Shown: positions 15,543 to 23,713 of the stretch, one piece after another
Numbering within the stretch: the stretch's first letter is position 1
Layout of the letters: each line of letters begins with the position of its first letter
Origin: Acidimicrobiaceae bacterium
GTDB lineage: Bacteria; Actinomycetota; Acidimicrobiia; Acidimicrobiales; UBA10347
Length of the DNA stretch: 28,686 nt
Assembly: GCA_003485885.1 (NCBI GenBank)
Contig: DNHM01000191.1
Span: 1,292-29,977 of the forward strand
Direction: 5' to 3'
Made by a program: the position numbers and the translations under genes
Notes under the pieces: generated by a model
Told to the model about the DNA's origin: nothing
The model's input: only the letters and a program-made list of their open reading frames with translations
Database searches by the model: none

Positions 15543-16307
15543 ATGACAAATCAGTTTTCGCTCGACGGTCGGGTGGTGCTGATCACCGGCTCATCACAAG
15601 GTATTGGTTTGGCGCTGGCCACAGCCTGCGCCGAAGCCGGTGCTCACATCGTGATCAATGCCCGCAGCACCGACAAGATCGAGGTTGCCGTTGCCATGTT
15701 GCGCGACCGCGGCCACCAGGCCACAGGGCATGCAGCCGACGTGACCGACCAGGAGCAGGTCGAGGACATGGTGGTTGCGACCGAACGCGACGTCGGCCCG
15801 ATCGCAGGTCTAATCAACAATGCCGGGATCCAACGACGGGCCAAGTTTCTGGACTTTGCGCTCGACGACTATCGCCAGGTGATGGAGACCAACCTGGTGG
15901 CCCCGTTTCTGGTCGCTCAGTCAGTAGGCAGGCGTATGGCCGAACGTGGAGCTGGCCGCATCATCAATATTGGATCGGTGCAGTCACAACTCGGCCGCCC
16001 AACGATCGTGCCGTACGCCGCCAGCAAAGGTGGGCTGCTGATGATGACTCGAGGCATGTGTGCCGACCTTGGCCCGTTGGGTATCCAGGTGAACAGCATC
16101 GCGCCGGGTTACTTCGCCACCGAGTTAACCGAGGCGCTGGTGAACGACGAAACCTTCTCCCAGTGGGTCGCCGATCGAACTCCGGCTGGGCGCTGGGGTC
16201 AGATCGAAGAACTCGGTGGCGCCGCCGTCTTCTTACTCTCAGATGCTGCGAGTTTCATCAACGGCCAAACACTCTTCGTTGATGGAGGTATGACCGCGGT
16301 CGTGTAG
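15543..16307 (+). CDS. Short-chain dehydrogenase, gluconate 5-dehydrogenase-like
   Basis: This 254-aa classical SDR has the cofactor motif TGSSQGIG (about 15-22), NNAG, the catalytic Ser in GSVQSQ, YAASKGG, and the C-terminal PAGRWGQIEELGGAAVFLLS / FINGQTLFVDGG. The last segments are close to the gluconate 5-dehydrogenase/2-deoxygluconate dehydrogenase branch. ATG 15543 places the start at the usual MTNQFSLDGR. An in-frame ATG at 15489 would add 18 unrelated residues. It is followed 2 bp later by a thioesterase-like gene. The role is probably NAD(P)-linked sugar-acid or polyol oxidation, and substrate specificity is uncertain within SDRs. Confidence 0.85.
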   Translation: MTNQFSLDGRVVLITGSSQGIGLALATACAEAGAHIVINARSTDKIEVAVAMLRDRGHQATGHAADVTDQEQVEDMVVATERDVGPIAGLINNAGIQRRAKFLDFALDDYRQVMETNLVAPFLVAQSVGRRMAERGAGRIINIGSVQSQLGRPTIVPYAASKGGLLMMTRGMCADLGPLGIQVNSIAPGYFATELTEALVNDETFSQWVADRTPAGRWGQIEELGGAAVFLLSDAASFINGQTLFVDGGMTAVV

Positions 16308-16309
16308 CC

Positions 16310-16852
16310 GTGTCCATGTCTCAGCTTCACGAGGTTCTCGACTGTTGCCCCTGCTGTCGCACGTTCATCAACCAGATCGACGCCGGTTACAAAGCGCAGC
16401 CGGGCGCGTCCCAGACTGGTCAGATGAACGCCGATAACGAATCCAACGCAGACGAGACCGAGCCCACGCCCGAGGTGATGGCCGCGCTCGGGGGCGGCCG
16501 AGTGCTCGAAGCCGACGGCGAGCTCGGTCGGTCGCTGCTCGAATTCACCTGCAAACCCGAGATGTGCCACTCCGGAGGTGTGGCTCAAGGCGGGTTCGTC
16601 ACCGGCTGGATCGACTCGGCAATGGCGCACGCTTGCGTCGCCCGCTACACCACCGCGTACTGGATCGCCACCCTGGAGATCAAGGTGAGCTTCTTCAAGC
16701 CGGCCACACCGGGGATTGTCATCGCCGAAGGGTGGATCGAACGGGCCGGCAAGCAGACGGTCTTCACCGAGGGTCGACTCCTTGACAGCGATGGTGAGGT
16801 GCTGGCGAAGGGAACGTCGACCATTCGTCTCGTGCCGAACCGGTCCGACTGA
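16310..16852 (+). CDS. PaaI-type hotdog-fold thioesterase-like protein
   Basis: The 180-residue reading begins at GTG 16310. The core (about 60-175) is a hotdog fold with the active-site helix motif HSGGVAQGGFVTGWIDSAMAHA, which matches PaaI/YbaW thioesterases (H-x-G-G...G-G). The next strands read TLEIKVSFFKPATPG. About 40 N-terminal residues precede the fold and contain LDCCPCCRTF, which is unusual. ATG 16316 or ATG 16424 could be the true start; the last would give a normal 142-aa thioesterase. It is transcribed 2 bp after the SDR. A CoA-thioester substrate is expected from the family, but none can be named. Confidence 0.78.
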   Translation: MSMSQLHEVLDCCPCCRTFINQIDAGYKAQPGASQTGQMNADNESNADETEPTPEVMAALGGGRVLEADGELGRSLLEFTCKPEMCHSGGVAQGGFVTGWIDSAMAHACVARYTTAYWIATLEIKVSFFKPATPGIVIAEGWIERAGKQTVFTEGRLLDSDGEVLAKGTSTIRLVPNRSD

Positions 16853-17069
16853 CATCGTCGGCATCGGGAGTCGTCGCCGTGGCGCCCACATCCGACACGT
16901 CCTATGGGGCCACGGGTCACGAGGGAATAGTTGGGATGCTTCTACTGGGTGGTTTAGGGCTTCAGTATCGATGTCCTCGGTCACCCGATATTCGGCGATA
17001 GGTAGGTGATCGCGTAGACCAGTCGATGAGTGGCGTGACAGATATGGCAGTGCCTCTTGCTTTCGCAGC
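16853..17069. other. Convergent intergenic region, 217 bp, no recognisable feature
   Basis: This is the largest gene-free stretch. It lies between the 3' ends of the thioesterase-like and flavin-monooxygenase genes. I see only a weak CCGA-TAT-TCGG palindrome near 16985 and no poly-T terminator. Frames open across it look like shadows. Confidence 0.6.
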
Positions 17070-18392
17070 TCAGTCAAAGCGGCTCGCTGGCTCCTTCAAC
17101 CCGTAGTGAGCGCGGAGAGTGTTGCCCTGGTAGCTGGTTCGGAAGATGCCGCGCTTTCGGAGCTCTGGGATGACTTCTTCGATGAATGCATCGAGCATTT
17201 TGGGTAGTACTGGCGGCATGAGGTTGAACCCATCTGCGGCCCCGTCGTTAACCCAATCTTCCATGAGGTCAGCAACTTGCTCAGGTGTTCCGGCAAACGT
17301 GTAGTGGCCCCGTGCGCCCGACAGCTTGAACAGCAACTCGCGTAACGTCGGCTTCTGATTCCGCACCAGATCAACGATCAGGCTTGGCCGGCTAATGCTT
17401 CCTTGAAGAGTGCGTGGATCGGGGAAGTCCTCTGGCGAGAGCGGCGTGTCCAGGTCTAAATGGGTCAGGTCAACGCCGCCGAATGCTCCGGATAGACGCG
17501 TCAACCCGACTTCTCGGTTGCCCAACTCGTCTAGGTCTCGCGCGTACTGGTTAGCTTCGGTTTCGGTCGAAGCAACAACAGGGCTCAGCCCGGGCATGAT
17601 CAGGCATTGATCTGGGCTCCGCCCTAGAGCAACGACACGTGATTTGATGTCTCGATAAAAGTCTTGGGCGGCCGATTTCTCAAGAACTGCGGTGAAGATC
17701 GCTTCGCCATGTTTTGCGGCAAATGCTCGTCCCGGCTCAGACGACCCAGCCTGCACAAGCACTGGCCTGCCCTGTGGAGACCGCGGCACCGTCAACGGCC
17801 CACGGACATGATAGAAGTGGCCGTCGTGGTTCACCGGCTCGATGCGACCAGGCAAGGTGTACTGGCCGTTGGCACGATCGTCTAGAACAGCGTCCTTTGC
17901 CCAACTGTCCCAGAGGCCATTAGCAACGGTCAGAAATTCGTCAGCGCGTGCATAACGTTCCTCGATCTGAGCTTGAGGATTCGCGCTGTAGTTTTCTGCG
18001 GCCGCAGCCGACGCAGTGGTCACGATGTTCCAGGCAGAACGACCATTACTAATATGATCAAGAGAGGCGAATTGACGGGCGAGGTTGTACGGCTCGACGT
18101 ATGTCGTCGACGCGGTTCCGATAATGCCTATCTTCTCGGTGATCGCAGCTAGCGCTCCCGATAGAGGAATCGGATCGAGAACGGCACGGGGTGTGTGCTC
18201 GATATCGGAACCGAGCGCCAAGATGTCGGAGAGAAATATCGAATCGAAGGTCGCAGCCTCGGCCTTCTTCGCCAACTCCTCGTAATAGCGGAAGTCCGTG
18301 AGCAGGTACGGGGAAGCATCAGGATGCCTCCACGCGGCCTCATGATGACCCCGACTGTGGATGAAAAGGTTCAGGTGTACTTGGCGCTTCAT
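17070..18392 (-). CDS. LLM-class flavin-dependent monooxygenase (NtaA/SnaA/DszA family)
   Basis: This 440-aa bacterial-luciferase-like protein starts KRQVHLNLFIHSRGHHEAAWRHP, the N-terminal pattern of the NtaA/SnaA/SoxA (DszA) FMNH2-dependent two-component monooxygenases. Typical following blocks are FDSIFLSDILAL, YVEPYNLARQFASLDHISNGRSAWNIVT and PVLVQAGSSEPGRAFAAKH (flavin phosphate region). Three ATG codons are tandem at 18398, 18395 and 18392. AAGAAGG is best spaced (8 nt) from the third. A flavin reductase is needed for activity and none is adjacent. It is divergent from a dienelactone-hydrolase-like gene. Known members oxidise N-, S- or alkane-containing small molecules; the substrate here is unknown. 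Confidence 0.88.
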   Translation of the reverse strand: MKRQVHLNLFIHSRGHHEAAWRHPDASPYLLTDFRYYEELAKKAEAATFDSIFLSDILALGSDIEHTPRAVLDPIPLSGALAAITEKIGIIGTASTTYVEPYNLARQFASLDHISNGRSAWNIVTTASAAAAENYSANPQAQIEERYARADEFLTVANGLWDSWAKDAVLDDRANGQYTLPGRIEPVNHDGHFYHVRGPLTVPRSPQGRPVLVQAGSSEPGRAFAAKHGEAIFTAVLEKSAAQDFYRDIKSRVVALGRSPDQCLIMPGLSPVVASTETEANQYARDLDELGNREVGLTRLSGAFGGVDLTHLDLDTPLSPEDFPDPRTLQGSISRPSLIVDLVRNQKPTLRELLFKLSGARGHYTFAGTPEQVADLMEDWVNDGAADGFNLMPPVLPKMLDAFIEEVIPELRKRGIFRTSYQGNTLRAHYGLKEPASRFD

Positions 18393-18475
18393 CATCATTG
18401 CCTTCTTACCAGGAGGGGTTCCGCCTCGCCGAAACGACGGGTGCAGACGCGGGTCTTGCCGGAATCGGGTGTCGT

Positions 18476-18489
18476 CAGATCCCGATCTG
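18476..18489. promoter_or_regulatory. Palindrome in the monooxygenase/hydrolase divergent promoter
   Basis: CAGATC-CC-GATCTG has perfect 6-bp arms midway between two divergent genes (18393-18555), where a shared operator would be expected. A further GATC-based repeat adjoins it. No regulator gene is adjacent, so function is inferred from position only. Confidence 0.45.
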
Positions 18490-18555
18490 CGATCGGTCCC
18501 CGTCGAGCAGCTCTACTAGCGTCGTCCGCAGAGGACCGAGAAGCCCAGAGGAACG

Positions 18556-19323
18556 ATGATCGACATGACCTACGCAACGACGATTACCGAGATCGACCTG
18601 CAGACCGACGACGGAATAATGAACTGCCACGTCATCACGCCGGATCGGCCTGGCCCGCAGCGTGCGGTGATCGTGTACATGCCCGCATCGGGTATTCGGG
18701 CCGAGCTAGTCAGTATCGCCGCCCGGATCGCATCCTCCGGATACGTCGCCGTCCTCCCCAACTCCTTCTATCGGCTGGCGCGCCACGTTGACATCAACGC
18801 CAACCGGCTCGGGGACGACGACTACCTTCCTGTGCGTCAGTTCATGATGGAGCTCGCCGACAACATCACGAACGCCAGGATCATCCACGACACCGGCGTG
18901 ATCCTCGATTGGCTCGATACTCAAGAGAGCATCGACTCGAGCATCGTTGGAGGCGTGGGCTACTGCATGGGTGGCCGGCTGGTCATGGCGGCGGCCGGCG
19001 CCTACCCCGACCGCATGATCGCAACGGCGTCGCTGTACGGCTCGGGCATTGTCACCGACGAATCGGACTCACCGCACCTGAAGTTGCACGAGGTCATCGG
19101 CGAGCTGTATTTCGGACTCGCGAGCGACGACATCTATGTGAGCGATGCGGAGATGGACGCGCTGAAGGCCCACATGGCGACCCTCGACGTCGCCCATACG
19201 ATCGAGCTGTATCCGAACACCGAGCACGGCTTCGTCTTTCCCGAGCGGTACTGCTTCTCGCCCGAGGCCAGTGACCATCACTACGAGCGGCTGGCCGATC
19301 TCTTCGCCCGAAATCTCGGCTGA
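18556..19323 (+). CDS. Dienelactone hydrolase-family protein
   Basis: This 255-aa alpha/beta hydrolase has the dienelactone hydrolase nucleophile elbow GYCMGG (Cys137 in place of Ser) and a C-terminal EHGFVFPER carrying the catalytic His. PASGIRAELVSIAARIASSGY is the early conserved strand-helix. An AGAGGA (18547-18552) precedes two possible starts; spacing is 3 nt to ATG 18556 and 12 nt to ATG 18565, so either may be used. It is divergent from the flavin monooxygenase, and the pair could act successively on one compound (ring or ether oxidation, then lactone or ester opening). That link is inference. Confidence 0.87.
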   Translation: MIDMTYATTITEIDLQTDDGIMNCHVITPDRPGPQRAVIVYMPASGIRAELVSIAARIASSGYVAVLPNSFYRLARHVDINANRLGDDDYLPVRQFMMELADNITNARIIHDTGVILDWLDTQESIDSSIVGGVGYCMGGRLVMAAAGAYPDRMIATASLYGSGIVTDESDSPHLKLHEVIGELYFGLASDDIYVSDAEMDALKAHMATLDVAHTIELYPNTEHGFVFPERYCFSPEASDHHYERLADLFARNLG

Positions 19324-19380
19324 TCCGCCAACATGCGCTGAATTTGCCTGGCACTGGAGGAGATGTGGCGACCGAACAGA

Positions 19381-19399
19381 CCCCGGGCATGTCCCCGGG
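19381..19399. repeat. Tandem CCCCGGG boxes between convergent genes
   Basis: CCCCGGG occurs at 19381-19387 and 19393-19399. The CCCGGG units can pair over a 6-nt loop into a GC-only hairpin after the dienelactone hydrolase gene. No T-run follows, so it is at most a weak terminator candidate. Confidence 0.35.
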
Positions 19400-19491
19400 C
19401 TCCTCTCCGCTCGCCGAGGTTCGACAAGGCGTTGGGTGGAGAAGTACCACTAGCCGCCGATCTATATTCGATCAGTGAACACCGACCGTCC

Positions 19492-20238
19492 TCAGACGTC
19501 GAAGCGGTTGTAGGTCGGGGTGATCAGAATTTCGTTCAGCGTGACGTGAGCAGGTTGCTGAGCGACAAACAGGATCAGGTCACCGACATCTTCAGACTGC
19601 AGGATACGGGCCTTGTCCTCGTCGCTGACCGGAACGGGTCGGGCATCGAGGATTGGAGTGGCGACTTCGCCTGGGCAGATCGCTGTGGCCCGGATGCCAT
19701 TGTTACGTTCCTCGACCAGCAGGCTCGCCGTCATCGCATTCATCGCATGTTTGGCCGACGTGTAGGCCGGGCCGGTGAGTGCGCTGACACCCTTGGCAGC
19801 CATCGAGGACACATTGATGATCAGCCCATCGCCCCGTTCGCGCATGCCCGGCACCAAGGCATGGCAGCAGTAGAAGGCACCGCTCAGGTCGATGTTGATC
19901 ACGTCGTCCCACGCATCGGTTGTGACCACGGGCCAGTTCCGATTGTTCACGTTGATACCCGCGCTCAGTACCGCAATATCGACGCGACCATGCTCGGCGA
20001 GGATCCGATCCACGACCGACGCGACCGCGTGTTTGTCCGACACATCGAGAGGTTCAGCAGATGCGGTGCCACCACCGGCGGCGATCCGTTCGACCAAGGA
20101 GTCCAGCGGTTCGGCCCGCCTGCCCGATACCACCACGGTGCATCCGGCTTCGGCCAGCTTCAGTGCGGCTGACTCACCAATTCCAGTGCCCGCACCGGTA
20201 ATCCACGCCACTTGTCCAGAAAGATCTCGCATGGCCAT
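19492..20238 (-). CDS. Short-chain dehydrogenase/reductase
   Basis: This 248-aa SDR has the cofactor motif TGAGTGIG, SAG in place of the usual NNAG (AVLSAGINVNN), a catalytic Ser in NVSSMAAKG, and YTSAKHA (YxxxK). The C-terminus, VTLNEILITPTYNRFDV, resembles clade-specific SDRs annotated as serine/3-oxoacyl-type dehydrogenases. The start is ATG 20238 or ATG 20232, and neither has a Shine-Dalgarno site. The preceding phytanoyl-CoA-dioxygenase-like gene ends 16 bp earlier, so the two probably form one unit, an oxygenase followed by an alcohol dehydrogenase. The substrate is unknown. Confidence 0.85.
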   Translation of the reverse strand: MAMRDLSGQVAWITGAGTGIGESAALKLAEAGCTVVVSGRRAEPLDSLVERIAAGGGTASAEPLDVSDKHAVASVVDRILAEHGRVDIAVLSAGINVNNRNWPVVTTDAWDDVINIDLSGAFYCCHALVPGMRERGDGLIINVSSMAAKGVSALTGPAYTSAKHAMNAMTASLLVEERNNGIRATAICPGEVATPILDARPVPVSDEDKARILQSEDVGDLILFVAQQPAHVTLNEILITPTYNRFDV

Positions 20239-20254
20239 GACGCTAGTGCGCTGG

Positions 20255-21139
20255 CTACGGGCGATATGGATCGAGGTCCAGGTTGGGGTAACGACGTTGC
20301 ACCCCGGCGAGTGTCTCGTCGTCCCAGTAGGGGTCTCCCACGCGGGGAAAGCCAAACAGATCCCGCTCTCGCAGACTTGCCTGTTCGATCATCGCCGCCC
20401 AACCTGGTTTGGTGGCCTGATTCGGCCAGGCAACCTTGCCCATCCATGTTGGCCCTCGGGCCTGGTAGTCGGCGAGTAGTGCGAATCGGCTGCGGTTTGG
20501 TTCGGTGAAGTTCGTGCCCCGATGGAACACATCGGTTCGGTACAACAACATGGTGCCTGCTGGTCCAACGACAGGAACCTCGACATCAGCCAGCTCACCG
20601 GGAGCGAGCGAATTCGGCCACACACCAGCGGCGAGTTCGACACCTAGCGGAATGTGTCGGCTGTACTTAAGCGGCACAAGTTTGGTCGGGCCGTCGGCCT
20701 CGGTCACGTCACTCAAGAGCGTGAACGAAGTGAGTTGCCGCCCGACACCGTCGCTGCGAGGAACAACCAACGTGTGGTTGCCAAAGTCCCGGTGGAGCGG
20801 CTGGTCGTAGTCGACGGCGCCGCTGTACTTGGCCCACAACTCAACCTTGTACAGCTCTAAGTCGTCAGAACCCAGGAATCGTTCGGCAGCGTCGACCAGA
20901 TTTGGATGGAACGCCAGCCGGTCGAGATCCCAGCCATACGAAGGCAGACGGATGCCGCTGAACTGACTGCACTCGAACTCAGGCCAGTTCTCGGGGCCGG
21001 CAAAGTACTGCTCGGGCGTCGGGAAGATCTCGAACATGACAGACCGAGCACGCTCGACCTCGTCGTTGGTCAAGAACCCTTCGACGATGACAAAACCTCG
21101 ATGCTCGAGTTCGTCAAGGTGCGTCTGCTCCAATCGCAT
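20255..21139 (-). CDS. Phytanoyl-CoA dioxygenase-family Fe(II)/2OG oxygenase
   Basis: This 294-aa protein starts MRLEQTHLDELEHRGFVIVEGFL, the usual PhyH opening. It has iron ligands H116 and D118 (PLHRDFGNH), a distal H206 (DVFHRGTN), and Arg residues in EPNRSRFAL to bind 2-oxoglutarate. I chose ATG 21139 because the frame upstream to 21235 encodes unrelated residues. Unlike the Fe(II) oxygenase at 3587, all expected active-site residues are present. It is followed by an SDR 16 bp downstream. A hydroxylase for a small metabolite or lipid-derived acid is likely; the substrate cannot be named. Confidence 0.87.
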   Translation of the reverse strand: MRLEQTHLDELEHRGFVIVEGFLTNDEVERARSVMFEIFPTPEQYFAGPENWPEFECSQFSGIRLPSYGWDLDRLAFHPNLVDAAERFLGSDDLELYKVELWAKYSGAVDYDQPLHRDFGNHTLVVPRSDGVGRQLTSFTLLSDVTEADGPTKLVPLKYSRHIPLGVELAAGVWPNSLAPGELADVEVPVVGPAGTMLLYRTDVFHRGTNFTEPNRSRFALLADYQARGPTWMGKVAWPNQATKPGWAAMIEQASLRERDLFGFPRVGDPYWDDETLAGVQRRYPNLDLDPYRP

Positions 21140-21295
21140 GACACCCGATAGTAACGGTGACGTCCGTGCCGGGGTTCTGTCGTCACCGGGTTCGGAAGTG
21201 AGCGACCAGGCTCCACACGCCGATGCATGCAGCACCGCTCGTAGGGACCACCAATCCTGCGTGCGCGCCGTAACCGAAACACGACCTACGCTGCG

Positions 21296-21877
21296 ATGGT
21301 GGTCAAACGTAGTGGTGTCATGGTGTTGCCGGGTATGGGCGCTGGCGATGCATCAACCATTGCGATTCGGACCGCGCTGGCTTCGCAGGGATACCGAGTT
21401 CATCGGTGGAACTTGGGCCGCAACGTGCCGACACCCGAGTTGCAGAGTGCACTGCGTTCACGATTCTTCGATGTTGCCGAGCGATACGACGAGCCGGTAG
21501 CCCTTGTCGGCTGGAGCCTGGGTGGTCTGTATGCCCATCGGCTGGCCGAATTTGCGCCGAACATGGTGCGGTCGGTGATCACGCTGGGAAGCCCACTCAA
21601 CGATGGCGAACAATTGCCGTCGCTTTCGGTACCTACAACATCTATCTATTCGCGCAACGATCGTGTGGTGTCATGGGCGCGGTCACTGGTCGACGACCGG
21701 CAACCGCGTCACGAGAACGTTGAGGTTCGGAGCACCCACCTCACGCTTGGTATCGATCCTTCGGTGATGGTGGTGATCAGCGATCGATTGCGGCGCGATC
21801 CCGATCGATGGAAACCATTTCGCACGCCGCCACTGATGGGTGCGGTGTATCCCGGTCAACCCCGCTCAGACGGCTAA
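21296..21877 (+). CDS. Small alpha/beta hydrolase (esterase/lipase-like)
   Basis: This 193-aa protein has a lipase-type start, VMVLPGMGAGDAS (oxyanion-hole loop), and a nucleophile elbow VALVGWSLGGLYA with Ser74. SVITLGSPLNDGE is a typical lipase GSP strand. YSRNDRVVSW carries the acid residue and STHLTLGIDP the catalytic His. At 193 aa it lacks a large lid domain. ATG 21296 and GTG 21299 are adjacent alternative starts. It is divergent from the phytanoyl-CoA dioxygenase-like gene with 156 bp between them. The substrate is unknown. Confidence 0.83.
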   Translation: MVVKRSGVMVLPGMGAGDASTIAIRTALASQGYRVHRWNLGRNVPTPELQSALRSRFFDVAERYDEPVALVGWSLGGLYAHRLAEFAPNMVRSVITLGSPLNDGEQLPSLSVPTTSIYSRNDRVVSWARSLVDDRQPRHENVEVRSTHLTLGIDPSVMVVISDRLRRDPDRWKPFRTPPLMGAVYPGQPRSDG

Positions 21878-22027
21878 CGCTCGAACCCAGACACGGCCAA
21901 ACTCAGACACGGGCGTACCTCAGTTGAATCACTTGGACAATGTGGTGTGTTCATGAACCAACCGTGCTGAAGGTGCGGGTAGTGAGCTAGTAGCTTCCGG
22001 ACATTCAGGTGTCACAGAAACGAGGTG
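21878..22027. other. Convergent intergenic region, 150 bp
   Basis: It lies between the hydrolase and nucleotidyltransferase 3' ends. It holds a direct repeat of CAGACACGG (about 21891 and 21907) and a small palindrome AGCTA-G-TAGCT (21985-21995). No clear terminator with a T-run and no gene is visible. Confidence 0.5.
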
Positions 22028-22783
22028 TCAACACGTGGAGTCGTAAAACGACCGGGCCTCGGCCAACGTTTCGTGGTTGCCGATGTCGTGGTACGCACCC
22101 ACGATTGGCCGGGCCAGCACGGGTTGTTGACTGGCCAGCCATCCAACAAAACGGCCAGGTGAGTCGGCGTCGCCGGCAACCAGGTAACTGGCCAGCAGGC
22201 CAGCCGCTGCGGCTGGCAGGACATAACTGCACGTGGCTGCCAACGGAGACCCGGGCTTGGCAGGTTTCTCACGAAATCGGGTGATCATGTGGTCGTCATC
22301 GATGGTCACTTCGCCAAACCGTCCTGCAGGGACGGAGTCACCCAGGTCCCGGCACAGCACGACAGGCTGGTTCGCGTGGAGTGCCGCTGCTATGTGTGGG
22401 CCGAGCGGCTCGTCGAGCAGATTGTCGCCAGCCAAAACGATGATCCAGTCGGCATCACCAACCCGTTCGACACCCCGAGCAAGATCAGCGACCGCTCCGT
22501 GTCGTTCCTCGTTCGTGACAACGCCGTTGGATACCAACTCCACCGTCGGGTGGGACGGAACGTCCTGTTGCCAGTCGTTCCACTGATCGCGGTGGCGGTC
22601 ATTAATCACCACAACAACACGATCGAGACCTGGCACCTGCGCGAGTCGGGCGAGAAGATGTGATGCCACCGGCTGGTGTCCAACGACGAGCAACGGTTTG
22701 GGTGTGCGGTCGGTGAGTGGTGCCAGCCGGGTGCCGAACCCGGCAGCAAGAATGACCGCAGCGATGGTGCCGGGTGCGTTCAT
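22028..22783 (-). CDS. Sugar-1-phosphate nucleotidyltransferase
   Basis: This 251-aa enzyme has the NTP-transferase signature AAVILAAGFGTRLAPLTDRTPKPLL at its N-terminus, IIVLAGDNLL (metal-binding Asp), GRFGEVTIDDD, and a C-terminal AYHDIGNHETL. ATG 22783 is certain enough: it overlaps the TGA of the GHMP kinase gene (ATGA), and the fold starts a few residues later. The much longer open frame to 23542 is antisense-like noise inside the kinase gene. Coupled translation with a glucuronokinase-like kinase suggests a two-step salvage of a free sugar or sugar acid to an NDP-sugar. The nucleotide and sugar are not determined. Confidence 0.87.
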   Translation of the reverse strand: MNAPGTIAAVILAAGFGTRLAPLTDRTPKPLLVVGHQPVASHLLARLAQVPGLDRVVVVINDRHRDQWNDWQQDVPSHPTVELVSNGVVTNEERHGAVADLARGVERVGDADWIIVLAGDNLLDEPLGPHIAAALHANQPVVLCRDLGDSVPAGRFGEVTIDDDHMITRFREKPAKPGSPLAATCSYVLPAAAAGLLASYLVAGDADSPGRFVGWLASQQPVLARPIVGAYHDIGNHETLAEARSFYDSTC

Positions 22784-23643
22784 TGATGCAGCACCAGGAA
22801 GCCAGCGTCGATCTCTCGATACGCCTGCGCGGCAGCGTCGAGCCGTTCTGGATCGGCAAGCGAACCAACAACTGCGCCGCCGGACCCAGCGAACGCAACA
22901 CCAGCACCCGCTGCCTGGCCGGTCTCGACGAGCGCGTTGTCGACATCGGTGATGGTCCAGATCTGGCGGCGAAGCTCGAAGGCTTCGTTCATCAACGGTG
23001 GCCAGTCCCGACACGCTGTCCCGCCGTCGAGAGCATCTCTGCCAGCAATTGCGAGCTCGGCGAAGCGGGTCATAACCGTGGTCACCTGGGGGTCTCCATC
23101 GAGCCAACGTTGGCGCACGTTTGTGTGTGCGACATCGGATGGCTGACCCGGGGACTGGTGCCAGGCCACGAACAGCGGGGGCAGTTTGTCGACCTCGAGT
23201 CGGTGGTAGGCGTGTGCCTGCCACGGTGTGGAGAAGTCCATGTCGAGTACACCTTCGAACGCTTGCACGACCCGATCCTGTGGCCCGGCAGCCCAGCCCA
23301 ACACATGGGTCTCGACTTCGAGGGTTGTGCGAGCGAGTTCGACGAGGTCCCAGGTAAATTCGGCCCGCCGAGCCAGCGCACGGAGCGCTGCCATGATGAT
23401 CGCGCTGGAACCCGAGAGGCCAACTTGTTGCGGAATCGAGGTCTCGAACGTGAATGCGGCGGGCTGTTCCACCAACTCGGCGCGTCGTTTTCGTAACGCC
23501 GCGACCGTGGCTTCGAGCAGCTCGGTACCGGCGTATTCCCAACGGTCGGCCAGCTGAACCGAAACCGTGGTTTCGAGTTGGGGCACCGTCATGGCGATCA
23601 CTCGTCCGCCGTACCCATCAGATGGGTTCCCAACCAGGCCCAC
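22780..23643 (-). CDS. GHMP-family kinase, glucuronokinase-like
   Basis: This 287-aa reading has GHMP motif 1 (GLVGNPSDGYGG), motif 2 with the phosphate loop (PQQVGLSGSSAIIMAAL), and motif 3 (GAGVAFAGSGGAVVG). The NPSDGYGG variant of motif 1 is typical of glucuronokinase-like sugar kinases. The only standard start is GTG 23643, which lacks a Shine-Dalgarno site and begins right at motif 1. The in-frame codons just upstream encode CFARVGL-like residues expected in the family and contain no ATG, GTG or TTG before a TAG, so the true start is unclear. Its product would be the sugar-1-phosphate used by the overlapping nucleotidyltransferase. Confidence 0.83.
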   Translation of the reverse strand: MGLVGNPSDGYGGRVIAMTVPQLETTVSVQLADRWEYAGTELLEATVAALRKRRAELVEQPAAFTFETSIPQQVGLSGSSAIIMAALRALARRAEFTWDLVELARTTLEVETHVLGWAAGPQDRVVQAFEGVLDMDFSTPWQAHAYHRLEVDKLPPLFVAWHQSPGQPSDVAHTNVRQRWLDGDPQVTTVMTRFAELAIAGRDALDGGTACRDWPPLMNEAFELRRQIWTITDVDNALVETGQAAGAGVAFAGSGGAVVGSLADPERLDAAAQAYREIDAGFLVLHQ

Positions 23644-23713
23644 CCGAGCAAAGCAGTGACCCTTTATGGGTGTTTCCGGTGACGCGTCGATGGCTTCAGC
23701 CTAGGAAGAAACC

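Noticed and set aside
15098..16282. A 394-residue plus-strand frame across the deaminase and SDR genes
   Set aside because: It spans two real, oppositely oriented genes and their promoter and has no family features; a GC-rich shadow.
16199..17077. A 292-residue minus-strand frame covering the thioesterase and the 217-bp gap
   Set aside because: Most of it is antisense to the hotdog-fold gene. The part in the gap shows no motif that would support a gene remnant.
19381..19399. CCCCGGG tandem boxes as a Rho-independent terminator
   Set aside because: There is no T-run after the possible hairpin, and CCCGGG is self-complementary by itself; kept only as a weak repeat.
19363..20172. A 269-residue plus-strand frame opposite the SDR
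   Set aside because: It is a shadow of the SDR, which has the TGAGTGIG and YTSAK motifs on the other strand.
22028..23542. A 504-residue open frame continuing upstream of the nucleotidyltransferase
   Set aside because: The first half is Arg-rich low-sense translation inside the GHMP kinase gene. The nucleotidyltransferase fold starts at ATG 22783, which overlaps the kinase stop.
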